The notes beneath the pieces were generated by a model. That model did not search any database. It worked only from the letters and a program-made list of their open reading frames with translations, and was not told where the DNA came from. A stretch of 64,000 nt of DNA from VYFG01 sp965203365 (GTDB lineage Bacteria > Pseudomonadota > Gammaproteobacteria > Arenicellales > Poriferihabitantaceae): assembly GCA_965203365.1 (NCBI GenBank), contig OZ241878.1:744001-808000 (forward strand), given 5' to 3'. Numbering within the stretch: the stretch's first letter is position 1; each line of letters opens with the position of its first letter. Position numbers and translations under genes: made by a program. Positions 49,462-57,766 of the stretch are shown in pieces.

Positions 49462-51806
49462 TGTTCGCCATTGCCATTCGTTACCTTAACGGTTGGGCGA
49501 TGGCGGCGACGGATGGGGCAAAAAAAGAACAGGCTGAATGGCCCCCCCACCCCGACCGCGTATTCATGGCGCTGGCTGCGGCCTGGTTTGAAACCGGTGA
49601 GGACATCGCGGAAGGTGCTGCGTTGCGCTGGCTGGAAGAACAGGACCCTCCCGCTATTGCTGCATCGGATGCCGACCGGCGAGAAGTGTTCACCAGCTTT
49701 GTGCCAGTCAATGATACTCGCGTCAGCAAGAAAGAACCAGATAGTTCCGACATTGATAAACTGAAGGACAAAGGACTGGGTATCCTGCCTGAGTATCGAT
49801 CCCGCCAACCCCGCTTTTTTCCGGCCGTCATCCCCCATGACCCGGTCGTCCACTTTATTTGGACGGAATCCCTTCCCTTGCAACATCGGGCGGCCATGGA
49901 TAGCTTGCTGCCCCACGTCACTTATGTGGGGTGCTCGGCTTCGCTGGTTCAAGCGTGGATTGCCGATCATGCACCAACCCCGCGCTGGCTGCCCACGAAT
50001 GGTCTGGCTAGGTATCGTTTGCGCATTCCACACTCACGCCGCTTGACAACTCTGAAACAGCGACTCAATCGCGATAATCTACTGTCCTACTACGACCTTT
50101 CGGGAGAAATCAGCGAAATCAAGGAGACGTTGAAAGAAATTAAGAATGCACAGCCTCATCGCGCCGAGTGGAAAGACTTTCCAGATGTGCTGATCCTGAA
50201 AGAGGAATCGGCGGTTAAGCAAGATTCGCTCTATTTCGCATCAAAGGATGGTGACGCTACAGTCGCGGCAACCATGCTCAAAAATATGCTGACCCCCGCT
50301 GATATCTTCCGAATACGCCGGTTCATCGATAAGAATGCCGATGGTGCGAAACCTAGACTGGCAGCGGTTCATGCATATGAAAAAAACCTTAACGCCATCC
50401 CAGCTGCGCTAACGAAAATCATTAGCCAGTACTGCTGGAGTAACTATGCATTAGAGTTAAGGCAAAGCAATATCGTCTCGCATACTGGCGCGGATGGATT
50501 CGGCCGACTCGCCCGCCAAGCATTGTTCACCGGTCCAGTGGAAAAGGGAGAAACCTATATCCTGGTCGATGATTTCGTCGGCCAAGGCGGCACCTTGGCA
50601 AACCTTCGCGGCTATATTCTCAAGCGGGGCGGTCATGTGGCTGCTGCGATTGTGTTAACCGCCAAACCTTTTTCTGCTAAACTCACACCCAGCGATGAAC
50701 AACTTGAGGAATTGAGAAAAACCCATGGACAAGCCTTTGAGCGATGGTGGCGAGACTACTTCGGCCACACCTTCGATCGACTCACTCAATCGGAAGCTCG
50801 GTACCTCTCCCGCTCCCCGGATGCTGACCGAATCCGAGAGCGAATTATTGCGGCGAAGTGCCCACGAGATATCCAGGGTCACCGTCGAGGTCCTCAGGCA
50901 CAAAGACAACGACTAAAACAACTGGACAACCAACTGAAACAGCGTTTTCCAGATGGGACTCCATCTAGTCAGCGGCCCACCGCCGGGCATTGGCAAGGAT
51001 ACAGTGGGTCTAAATCCGCCTATGTCACGGAACTCTCTTCCAATCACTTCGACCCCAATCTGATCGTTCTTCGTTTTTTCGGGCAGCGGAGTGCTCTACC
51101 TGCCACACTTAAACTGACTAAAGCGTTGCATGGCAGTTTGTTGAAGCACTGCTTGGTGCAGCCGCCGCCTGAGTGGCTCTCGGGACATGCTCCCGATGGT
51201 CATCCTAGCAAGAAGTTGCATCTTGCCTTGGTACCCATGCCTTTTGTGGGTGCGCAACACGCCGATGGGAGCATCTTGGGCGTTGCCTTGGTCTTGCCGC
51301 TGGGGCTGGACGAAAGGGAAGTTGCCGATTGTCTGGGCCCATTTCTGTACGACGAGAACAGTCTTTCCATTCCCCGTCGTCTGTTCGATGGTAAGTGGCT
51401 AGAATGCGAAGTCGAGCAGGAAACACGCGAACGGCCGCCCTTGGCATTGCAAACGGAACGCTGGATACGCAAGTCGCGAATTTGGGCAAGCGTGACTCCG
51501 ATTGTCCTAGACCGCCACCACGATGGCAAGGACCGCTGGCAACACGCCGCCGAGGATATCAAGACGGCCTGTGAACGCGTTGGGTTGCCCAGTCCTGATG
51601 AAGTGATGCTGCATCCCGTTTCACTTGTGGAAGGCGTTCCCCATACTCGAGAGTTCCCTCGCATGAAACGAAAATCCGGCGGTGGCGCTCGTAGTCACAG
51701 TCATGCCGTGTTGATTTTCAGGCAGCCAGTGGTGGGTCCGGTACTCGTTGGTGCAGGACGTTTCCGTGGCTATGGCCTGTGTTTGCCGATTGACAGGGAA
51801 AGCTGA
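49461..51806 (+). CDS. csb2: Type I-G Csb2 (Cas5-Cas6 fusion) with an inserted phosphoribosyltransferase domain
   Basis: Csb2 caps the crRNA 5' handle and contains the Cas6-like processing module. Residues 1-197 (MFAIAIRYLNGWAMAATDGA, ending at the HSRRLTT segment) and 496-781 (QRPTAGHWQGYSGSKSAYVT, KLHLALVPMPFVGAQHADGS, ending with the glycine-rich VGPVLVGAGRFRGYGLCLPI) are Csb2. Between them lie 294 extra codons. Residues about 255-470 match a PRTase: YFASKDGDATVAA, RLAAVHAYEKNLNAIP, SNIVSHTGADGFGRLARQ, and the PRPP loop YILVDDFVGQGGT at 366-378, with the acidic pair at 370-371, then LTAKPFSAKLTPSDEQLEEL and FDRLTQSEARYLSRSPDADR. Without the insert the protein is 487 aa, an ordinary Csb2 length. 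The frame is unbroken. Whether the chimera processes crRNA is unknown. Confidence 0.88.
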   Translation: MFAIAIRYLNGWAMAATDGAKKEQAEWPPHPDRVFMALAAAWFETGEDIAEGAALRWLEEQDPPAIAASDADRREVFTSFVPVNDTRVSKKEPDSSDIDKLKDKGLGILPEYRSRQPRFFPAVIPHDPVVHFIWTESLPLQHRAAMDSLLPHVTYVGCSASLVQAWIADHAPTPRWLPTNGLARYRLRIPHSRRLTTLKQRLNRDNLLSYYDLSGEISEIKETLKEIKNAQPHRAEWKDFPDVLILKEESAVKQDSLYFASKDGDATVAATMLKNMLTPADIFRIRRFIDKNADGAKPRLAAVHAYEKNLNAIPAALTKIISQYCWSNYALELRQSNIVSHTGADGFGRLARQALFTGPVEKGETYILVDDFVGQGGTLANLRGYILKRGGHVAAAIVLTAKPFSAKLTPSDEQLEELRKTHGQAFERWWRDYFGHTFDRLTQSEARYLSRSPDADRIRERIIAAKCPRDIQGHRRGPQAQRQRLKQLDNQLKQRFPDGTPSSQRPTAGHWQGYSGSKSAYVTELSSNHFDPNLIVLRFFGQRSALPATLKLTKALHGSLLKHCLVQPPPEWLSGHAPDGHPSKKLHLALVPMPFVGAQHADGSILGVALVLPLGLDEREVADCLGPFLYDENSLSIPRRLFDGKWLECEVEQETRERPPLALQTERWIRKSRIWASVTPIVLDRHHDGKDRWQHAAEDIKTACERVGLPSPDEVMLHPVSLVEGVPHTREFPRMKRKSGGGARSHSHAVLIFRQPVVGPVLVGAGRFRGYGLCLPIDRES
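50052..50062 (+). repeat. 11-bp direct repeat, left side of csb2 insertion
   Basis: CTGAAACAGCG encodes L-K-Q-R at Csb2 residues 198-201. The identical 11 bases recur at 50934-50944, 882 bp downstream, encoding residues 492-495. Upstream of both, similarity extends imperfectly over about 11 more bases (TTGACAAC versus TGGACAACC). Confidence 0.75.
50725..50916 (+). CDS. Possible small overlapping ORF inside the csb2 insertion
   Basis: In the +1 frame relative to csb2, an ATG at 50725 opens 63 codons beginning MDKPLSDGGETTSATPSIDS. They continue LNRKLGTSPAPRMLTESESE and LLRRSAHEISRVTVEVLRHK, ending at TAA 50914-50916. The last half has ordinary helical protein character. The csb2-frame text over the same end (CPRDIQGHRRGPQAQRQRLK) is unusually basic and low in character. 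This could be a genuine small gene that overlapped the PRTase gene in the source element. No strong ribosome-binding site is seen. It may equally be a chance frame. Confidence 0.25.
   Translation: MDKPLSDGGETTSATPSIDSLNRKLGTSPAPRMLTESESELLRRSAHEISRVTVEVLRHKDND
50934..50944 (+). repeat. 11-bp direct repeat, right side of csb2 insertion
   Basis: Second copy of CTGAAACAGCG; the csb2 sequence resumes after it with FPDGTPSSQRPTAGHWQGY. Together the copies look like a target-site duplication or the microhomology of an illegitimate insertion. Confidence 0.75.
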
Positions 51807-51809
51807 AGG

Positions 51810-53528
51810 ATGGCCGATTCGATCGCACCTCGTTTCGCCGACTTTTTTCAGGCTCTCTGGGGTTACAGCCCCTTTGACTGGCAACAGGCGCTGGCTGAAC
51901 GGGTTATGGAGAATTTTGATCGCCCTTGGCCTGATGCCATCGCTTTACCTACCGCCGCCGGAAAGACAGCCTGTATTGACATAGCCGTATTCGCACTGGC
52001 TGTCCAGGCCTCGAAATTGGCAACCGGCGGTGTCGTCACTGCACCGCGCCGCATTTTTTTCGTGGTAGACCGGCGCATTATCGTTGACGAAGCCTATTCC
52101 CGGGCGGAACGACTAGCAAGGGAACTGGCGAATGCGGAAACCGGTATCCTCAGCGAGGTTGCGAATGCCCTGCGCACGATTGCTACTGGTAGCGAAGAAG
52201 CACCCCAGCGGGATGAACCCCCTCTTACCGTCCATACCTTACGGGGCGCCAGCTACCGCTCTGATTCTTGGGCACGGAGTCCGTTGCAACCTGCCGTAAT
52301 CGCATCCACGGTCGACCAGGTCGGCTCGCGCTTGCTTTTCCGCGCCTATGGGCGCGGCTCCGGCATGTGGCCCATTTATGCGGGAATGATTGCCAACGAC
52401 AGTTTACTTCTGCTCGACGAAGCCCATTGTGCCCAACCGTTTCTTGAAACCCTTCAGGCAGTTCAGCAATACCGCAAGTGGGGCAGGGCTTCGCTGCATA
52501 GGAGTTTTCATGCCGTGGTCCTTTCCGCCACTCCGCCTCTCGGTCTGGAAGATGTTTTCAAGGACGATTCGGAGCAAGGGAGTCATCATGACCATCCTTT
52601 GGGGCGCCGCCAGTTGGCACGCAAATCGGCGTTGCTGGAGAAAGTCAAGACAGCAAAAGGTCGTGATGCAACCCTTCGTTTCGCCGCAGCGCTTGCTGTG
52701 AAAGCCGAAACGCTTGCTGAAGAATTCAGGACTCAGAACAGTGGAACCAATCCGGCGGTAGCTGTCTTTGCTAACCGTGTCGCAACTGCTCGGGCTGTAC
52801 GTGATTATCTTGTCAGACACCACAAGAGCAGACTGACGCTTCTGACCGGACGAATGCGCAGCATCGACAAGGCCAGTGTGATCACCGCGATTGAAGAACT
52901 GCGATTAACATCGGATGCATCAGATAACCGCAAGCTTGATGCACCGCATTTCGTTGTGACTACCCAGACACTGGAGGTCGGCGCTGACTTGGACTTCGAT
53001 GTCCTCGTCACGGAATGTGCCGCGCTTGATGCCCTTCGTCAACGGTTCGGCCGTCTGAATCGTATGGGCCGTACCATTGCGACCAGTGCCGCAATCCTCC
53101 TGAGAGAAGATCAGAAAGACGACGATCCAGTTTACGGACCAGCGATCGTCAATACATTCGAATGGCTGAACAAACAGTTGGATGAAGTAGGCACTTTGGA
53201 TTTCGGGATTGCGCACCTGCGACTGCCAGATAAAGATGAACTTCAGGAATTGAACAGTCCAACACGTCACGCGCCCGTAATGCTGCCCACTCATCTGGAT
53301 TGCTTGGCACAAACGAGACCGGAACCTGAACCGTCGCCCGAGGTGAATCTATTCCTGCATGGACGGCATGAAACTCGGACCGATGTTCAAGTTTGCTGGC
53401 GCGTTGCCCCTCTGCAGATTACCTGCAGCTCTGTCCGCCCGTATCTAGCGAGATGCTTCCTGTACAGGTGGGAGTTTTCCGGCACTGGCTCAAGGGGGAG
53501 AGAGTGGAAGACGTCAGCAGCGACGTAG
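51810..53528 (+). CDS. cas3: Type I-G Cas3, helicase part (gene frameshifted)
   Basis: Cas3 unwinds and degrades target DNA. This first part (572 codons) has the DExD/H-box helicase: LPTAAGKTACIDIAVFALAV (Walker A), VVDRRIIVDEAYSRAERLA, LLLDEAHCAQPFLETL (DEAH box), VVLSATPPLG (motif III) and VTTQTLEVGADLDFDVLVTE with DALRQRFGRLNRMGR (motifs V-VI). The genuine Cas3 sequence continues to about DVQVCWR (53400); the remaining codons to the stop at 53528 are out of frame with the family. The next ~1.4 kb in frame 2 encode the HD part. Type I-U/I-G Cas3 normally has helicase first and HD last, as here. It starts 3 nt after csb2. Confidence 0.88.
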   Translation: MADSIAPRFADFFQALWGYSPFDWQQALAERVMENFDRPWPDAIALPTAAGKTACIDIAVFALAVQASKLATGGVVTAPRRIFFVVDRRIIVDEAYSRAERLARELANAETGILSEVANALRTIATGSEEAPQRDEPPLTVHTLRGASYRSDSWARSPLQPAVIASTVDQVGSRLLFRAYGRGSGMWPIYAGMIANDSLLLLDEAHCAQPFLETLQAVQQYRKWGRASLHRSFHAVVLSATPPLGLEDVFKDDSEQGSHHDHPLGRRQLARKSALLEKVKTAKGRDATLRFAAALAVKAETLAEEFRTQNSGTNPAVAVFANRVATARAVRDYLVRHHKSRLTLLTGRMRSIDKASVITAIEELRLTSDASDNRKLDAPHFVVTTQTLEVGADLDFDVLVTECAALDALRQRFGRLNRMGRTIATSAAILLREDQKDDDPVYGPAIVNTFEWLNKQLDEVGTLDFGIAHLRLPDKDELQELNSPTRHAPVMLPTHLDCLAQTRPEPEPSPEVNLFLHGRHETRTDVQVCWRVAPLQITCSSVRPYLARCFLYRWEFSGTGSRGREWKTSAAT

Positions 53529-54823
53529 AGGGAGATGCCAATATCGACGACATGGGCGAGGCTGCGACAGACATCTCCGGACATAGTCTGGCTTTCCTTT
53601 GGAAAAAGTCATCGTCAGGAATGGAGTTGGTGCGTATTAACCATCCGGATGAGATAATACCGGGCGATATCGTCGTTATTGAAGCGGGCAATGCGGACCA
53701 CTCGAATTACAAAGATTTCCGGTGCTTGGGCGAAATTCCTGACTTTCAGGACAGTCCGGCCAGAATTGACGCAAGTCAGCAGTCGTACCTAGAGAGTCAC
53801 GCGAAGGCACTGTTGCGTCTGCACGATGGGCTGATTGGTCTGTGGCCCCCTGGGGATTCTAGGCAACTAGCCGGGGAACTACTTGTTGAAGCCGAGCTCG
53901 AAGATCCTGATCCAGATGCACAGCTATATCTGATGCGTCGCATGCTTGATGTCCTCGTGGAAGATTCTAGGAGTGATCCACGATTTGCATGGCTCCATGA
54001 CACAGCGAGACAACTCCGGGCGGAAGCGAAGTCGCAGGCATTTCTGCAGAATCTCTATCGCATCGGAAGTAAAGATCTTGTCCTGACTGGGCGACGCCTG
54101 CTGCGCAAATATATAAGACAGGCGGAAACTTTCAATGACGAGGATGACCAGAACTCCTCGGGTACTGCTCATAGGCTAGGCCAACCTGTTCCGTTGAAAA
54201 AGCACTTGTCGGGGGTCGAAGCCTGGGCTCGCCACTTCGCTCTTGGTTGCGGCCTGCCGGACGAACTCGTTGAGGCTGTGGCCCGTGCGGGATTGCTACA
54301 CGATACCGGCAAGGCAGACCCGCGTTTCCAGGCACTGCTCAATGGCGGTCGACCCTTGCTAGTGGCAAAAGAGCCGCTGGCCAAATCCGCCTCCATGAAC
54401 CGAACGAGAGCCGCGTTACAGACTGCGCACAAAAAGGCTGGCTATCCCGTTGGCTGTCGTCATGAATTGCTGTCTGTGCGATTGGCAGAAAGTGCCCCCG
54501 GATTGTTGCCCGACGATCCCCTGATGAGAGAACTGACACTGCATCTTGTTGCCAGCCATCATGGTCACTGTCGTCCCTTCGCGCCAGTTGTTATCGACGA
54601 GGATGCGCCTGAAGTCAGATATCGGCTCTGTGGTCATGAAATGACATGGGCAGGCTCGACGCGCCTGGAACATCTTGCAGAAGGCGCGACACAGCGGTTC
54701 TGGACCTTGAATGAGGCTTATGGATGGTGGGGTTTGGCATGGCTGGAGTCGATTCTTCGCTTGGCAGATCACCGCCGCAGCGAATGGGAAGAACTGTCCG
54801 ATGCAACCAGAAACGACAAGTGA
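53393..54823 (+). CDS. cas3: Type I-G Cas3, HD nuclease part in a different frame
   Basis: This frame continues Cas3 from about 53414 (ADYLQLCPPVSSEMLPVQVG) to the stop at 54823. It carries the HD metal-binding nuclease: SGVEAWARHFALGCGLPDEL with its histidine, AVARAGLLHDTGKADPRFQA (HD pair), and LTLHLVASHHGHCRPFAP with two histidines. Fused to the helicase part the protein would be roughly 1000 residues, typical for this subtype. The switch is equivalent to one lost base or a -1 shift somewhere in 53400-53415. I see no canonical X-XXY-YYZ slippery heptamer there. If the first codon (TTG 53393) is not a real start, the HD part is not made. Confidence 0.8.
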   Translation: MLARCPSADYLQLCPPVSSEMLPVQVGVFRHWLKGERVEDVSSDVEGDANIDDMGEAATDISGHSLAFLWKKSSSGMELVRINHPDEIIPGDIVVIEAGNADHSNYKDFRCLGEIPDFQDSPARIDASQQSYLESHAKALLRLHDGLIGLWPPGDSRQLAGELLVEAELEDPDPDAQLYLMRRMLDVLVEDSRSDPRFAWLHDTARQLRAEAKSQAFLQNLYRIGSKDLVLTGRRLLRKYIRQAETFNDEDDQNSSGTAHRLGQPVPLKKHLSGVEAWARHFALGCGLPDELVEAVARAGLLHDTGKADPRFQALLNGGRPLLVAKEPLAKSASMNRTRAALQTAHKKAGYPVGCRHELLSVRLAESAPGLLPDDPLMRELTLHLVASHHGHCRPFAPVVIDEDAPEVRYRLCGHEMTWAGSTRLEHLAEGATQRFWTLNEAYGWWGLAWLESILRLADHRRSEWEELSDATRNDK

Positions 54824-54828
54824 TTGAT

Positions 54829-55758
54829 ATGCTTCTGGACGGTCTTTCCGCGGATAATCCGCTCGGCTACCTTGCGGCGCTTGGCGTTCTTCGAACAGCA
54901 ACGCTGGCTGCGCAGGAGAACCGATTCGAAATGAGTTGGAATCTCGTAAATGGTCACTGGAAGCCACGGCTGCGGTCTGCGACTGAAATCAATCGTGCGG
55001 CACTGATCAACTTGCTCGATAGACAATTGAAAGAAAGCGCCGGTCTGGCAGCTTTCAGTCTCGGCAATAATCTTACAATCAATGCTGCAGACTTCCGCGA
55101 CGCGCTGGTCAGAGGCCAGTCTTCCACCTCGGCCGAAGATCGTCGTAATGTGGATTTTCTTGTTGCTTTCGGTAGCGACATCATCGAATCGCAGTCCAAC
55201 GGCAAGCCGACTGGTCAAATAGCCGACACGGATTTTCGAACGATGAGTGGAGCGGGCCATCAACATTTTTTGAAAACGATGCGGACATTCATCGACGACA
55301 CGAGTTCCTGCCACTTGGAAAAAGCCTTATTTGAGCCTTGGGTATATGATGATCCTTGGAAAAACCATAGCATGCGCTGGGATCCGGTGGACAATAACCG
55401 ATATGCGTTGCGCTGGGACGATCCAGCCAAAGACTCAAGCAAGAATCAGTCGGGCAGCGTTTGGGGTGGAAACCGCCTCGCCATAGAGGCGTTGCCCCTG
55501 TTTCCCACTCAGCCCCGTCAACGAAGGCTCGAAACTACCGGGTTTTTGAAACGCAATCGAATGGTAGTGTTGTCTTGGCCGGTGTGGTTGCCTGCCATTG
55601 AACTTCCGGTAGTCCGCTCATTACTCTCACTCTCACAAATTCAGAAAGATCAACCTGACCGGAAATTTCTCATTCGCATGGGTATTGTGGAAGTTTTTCG
55701 AAGCCAGAGGATTACGCAAGGTAAGTACCGGAACTTTGTCACAGCCAAGTCCATTTGA
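54829..55758 (+). CDS. Type I-G Cas8g-like subunit (GSU0052/Cas3-extension type)
   Basis: The 309-residue product begins MLLDGLSADNPLGYLAALGV, the typical start of the protein encoded next to cas3 in type I-U/I-G loci, followed by NRRALINLLDRQ-like helices, a FGSDIIESQSNGKPTGQIAD segment, MSGAGHQHFLKTMRTFIDD, ALFEPWVYDDPWKNHSMRWD and NRLAIEALPLFPTQP. In I-G this position is held by the large subunit that contacts PAM/target DNA and recruits Cas3. The naming (Cas8g, Cas8u2, Cas3-extension) varies between schemes, so no symbol is given. It starts 5 nt after the cas3 stop. It looks intact. Confidence 0.75.
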   Translation: MLLDGLSADNPLGYLAALGVLRTATLAAQENRFEMSWNLVNGHWKPRLRSATEINRAALINLLDRQLKESAGLAAFSLGNNLTINAADFRDALVRGQSSTSAEDRRNVDFLVAFGSDIIESQSNGKPTGQIADTDFRTMSGAGHQHFLKTMRTFIDDTSSCHLEKALFEPWVYDDPWKNHSMRWDPVDNNRYALRWDDPAKDSSKNQSGSVWGGNRLAIEALPLFPTQPRQRRLETTGFLKRNRMVVLSWPVWLPAIELPVVRSLLSLSQIQKDQPDRKFLIRMGIVEVFRSQRITQGKYRNFVTAKSI

Positions 55759-55940
55759 AGTGGGGTTTTCAGCATAGTCTATGGTTCAGGGCAACCATTC
55801 GGCGCAACCCAACACTCTGAATTGTGCAATCGTCGGTCGTTCCCTATCCAATCCTTGTTTCCCACTGGAGCTTTTAGCCGCAAAAAGCCCTCACCGATAA
55901 GCCCTGTTCCGACTTCGCATGTCATGTAGACATTCCCCTC

Positions 55941-57722
55941 ATGCCTACTGAAACGATCCGCCCCATTCCATCCCATCTGATGATCGAGGCCGAGGAGCCC
56001 GAATGGTCCGAGCGGCCCCCGCTGCAGCTTTCCCTGCCGCTGAAGGTTGGGCGGCATCCGGACAGTCCGTTGATCCCGGCGCGGATGCTGAACGAGTTCG
56101 TCTATTGCCCGCGGCTGGCCTATCTCGAATGGGTGCAGAAGGAATGGGCGGATTCATCGGATACGGTCGAGGGTCGCCATGTTCATCGTCGGGTGGACCG
56201 AAAGCCCAAGCCCCTGCCGGATCCTGACACCGAGATCGAACCCGAGGATCTCAAGCCGGCCCGTTCCGTCGAACTGTCATCGACGAAGCTGGATTTGGTG
56301 GCGAAAATCGATCTGGTTGAACCCACGTCGGACGGGGCGGTCGTGCCGGTGGAATACAAGCGCGGCAAGCGGCCCCACGTCAAGCAGCAGGCCTACGACC
56401 CGGAACGCGTGCAGCTATGCGCCCAGGGCCTGTTGCTGGAGGAACATGGGTATCGCTGCCCCGAAGGCCTGCTGTACTTTGCGGGCTCAAAGGAGCGGGT
56501 TCGTGTGGTCTTTGACGAGTCGCTGCGGCAACTGACCAGGCAATCGATCGATACCCTGCGCTGGGTGGTCGAGGGTGGACAGATTCCTCCCCCGTTGCAG
56601 GACAGTCCCAAGTGCAACCGGTGTTCCCTGGTCGGCATCTGTCTGCCGGACGAAGTCAATTGGTTGCGGGCGACCAGCAGTGAGGTGCGTCCTCTCGCGG
56701 TACGCCGCACCCAGGCCTTGCCGGTCTATGTCCAGGCCCACCGGGCGAAGGTCGCCAAGCAAGGGGATCGGCTGGCGATCGCCTTGGATGATGCGGAACC
56801 GGTCCATGCGCGGCTGGCGGAAGTCTCCCAATTGGTGCTGATGGGGAATGTGTATGTCACCACCCCCACCCTGCACGAGTTGATGCGGCGCGAGATTCCG
56901 ATTACTTGGCATTCCTATGGGGGATGGTTTCTTGGCCATTCCATGGGGGCGGGGCAGGCGAATGTCGAACTGCGAACGGCGCAGTATCGGACCTCATTTG
57001 ACGAGTCGGCCTGCCTGCGGCTGGCGAAAGGCTGGGTGCAGGCGAAAATCCGAAATAGCCGGGTGCTGCTGCGCCGAAACGGGACCGACCCGGCGGCGGC
57101 TGCGCCGGTGTTGCAGGCCATGAAGCGGCTTGCCCACAAGGCGGGGCGGGTCAAGGATGTCGAATCCCTGTTGGGAGTCGAGGGGGCGGCGGCGGCCCTT
57201 TACTTTCAGGCTTTTCCGGGCGTGTTGAAGGCAGCGGGAGATTCGCCGTGGCGGTTCAGCCTGGAAGGTCGAAACCGGCGCCCCCCGACCGATCCGGTCA
57301 ACGCGATGCTTTCGTTTGGTTACGCCCTGCTGACCCGCACGTTCGTGGTGACGCTGTCGGCGGTCGGATTCGACCCGTTTCGGGGTTTCTTGCATCAGCC
57401 TCGATATGGCCGGCCGGCCTTGGCGCTGGACATGATGGAGCCCTTTCGGTCGCTGATCGTCGATTCGTGTGTCCTCACCGCGATCAACAATGGCCAAATC
57501 GACCGGTCGGACTTCATTGAAACCCCGGTTGGCGTGAACCTGACGGACAAGGGACGGAAGGGATTCATCGCGATGTTTGAACGCCGCCTGGATCGGGAGG
57601 TGATTCATCCTGTGTTTGGCTATGCGGTGGAATACCGGCGCCTGTTCGAGATGCAGGCCAGACTGTTGGCGCGCTTTTTGCTGGGGGAAATACCGGAGTA
57701 CCCGAACTTCCTCACGCGTTGA
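55941..57722 (+). CDS. cas4-cas1: Cas4-Cas1 fusion, adaptation protein
   Basis: The 593-residue fusion is typical of type I-G. Residues about 40-235 are Cas4: NEFVYCPRLAYLEWVQKEW (first Fe-S cysteine), PVEYKRGKRPHVKQQAYDPE (nuclease motif), LCAQGLLLEEH (QxxxY-like region) and CNRCSLVGIC with three more cysteines. Residues about 260-593 are Cas1: LPVYVQAHRAKVAKQGDRLA, LLGVEGAAAALYFQAF with the catalytic glutamate, GFLHQPRYGRPALALDMMEP with catalytic His and Asp/Glu. Together with Cas2 it would trim and integrate spacers. About 180 bp without gene separate it from the effector operon; ATG 55941 lacks a clear ribosome-binding site, and ATG 55980 is an alternative. It looks GC-richer than csb1-cas8g. 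Confidence 0.93.
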   Translation: MPTETIRPIPSHLMIEAEEPEWSERPPLQLSLPLKVGRHPDSPLIPARMLNEFVYCPRLAYLEWVQKEWADSSDTVEGRHVHRRVDRKPKPLPDPDTEIEPEDLKPARSVELSSTKLDLVAKIDLVEPTSDGAVVPVEYKRGKRPHVKQQAYDPERVQLCAQGLLLEEHGYRCPEGLLYFAGSKERVRVVFDESLRQLTRQSIDTLRWVVEGGQIPPPLQDSPKCNRCSLVGICLPDEVNWLRATSSEVRPLAVRRTQALPVYVQAHRAKVAKQGDRLAIALDDAEPVHARLAEVSQLVLMGNVYVTTPTLHELMRREIPITWHSYGGWFLGHSMGAGQANVELRTAQYRTSFDESACLRLAKGWVQAKIRNSRVLLRRNGTDPAAAAPVLQAMKRLAHKAGRVKDVESLLGVEGAAAALYFQAFPGVLKAAGDSPWRFSLEGRNRRPPTDPVNAMLSFGYALLTRTFVVTLSAVGFDPFRGFLHQPRYGRPALALDMMEPFRSLIVDSCVLTAINNGQIDRSDFIETPVGVNLTDKGRKGFIAMFERRLDREVIHPVFGYAVEYRRLFEMQARLLARFLLGEIPEYPNFLTR

Positions 57723-57766
57723 TCGCGTCGGTCGAAGAACGGCTTCCCGAAGAAGGGGTCACGAAA

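Larger units (their letters stand above)
50063..50944 (+). mobile_element. 882-bp in-frame segment encoding PRTase, inserted in csb2
   Basis: The segment interrupts csb2 and is exactly 294 codons long. Its boundaries carry an 11-bp perfect direct repeat. The PRTase it encodes resembles domains found, to my knowledge, in large polyvalent proteins of phages and conjugative elements, so a mobile-element origin is likely. No inverted terminal repeats, transposase or intein splicing motifs were seen. By eye it is somewhat more AT-rich than adjoining csb2. A second frame inside it (50725-50916) is also open. Confidence 0.5.

Noticed and set aside
50063..50944. The csb2 insertion as an intein or group I/II intron
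   Set aside because: No N-terminal Cys/Ser splice block or C-terminal HN motif is present, no homing endonuclease motif was seen, and the segment encodes a PRTase in frame.
53393..53420. Programmed -1 frameshifting in cas3
   Set aside because: The geometry (frame 3 to frame 2) would allow it, but no X-XXY-YYZ heptamer or obvious downstream structure was found, so mutation or sequence error is simpler.
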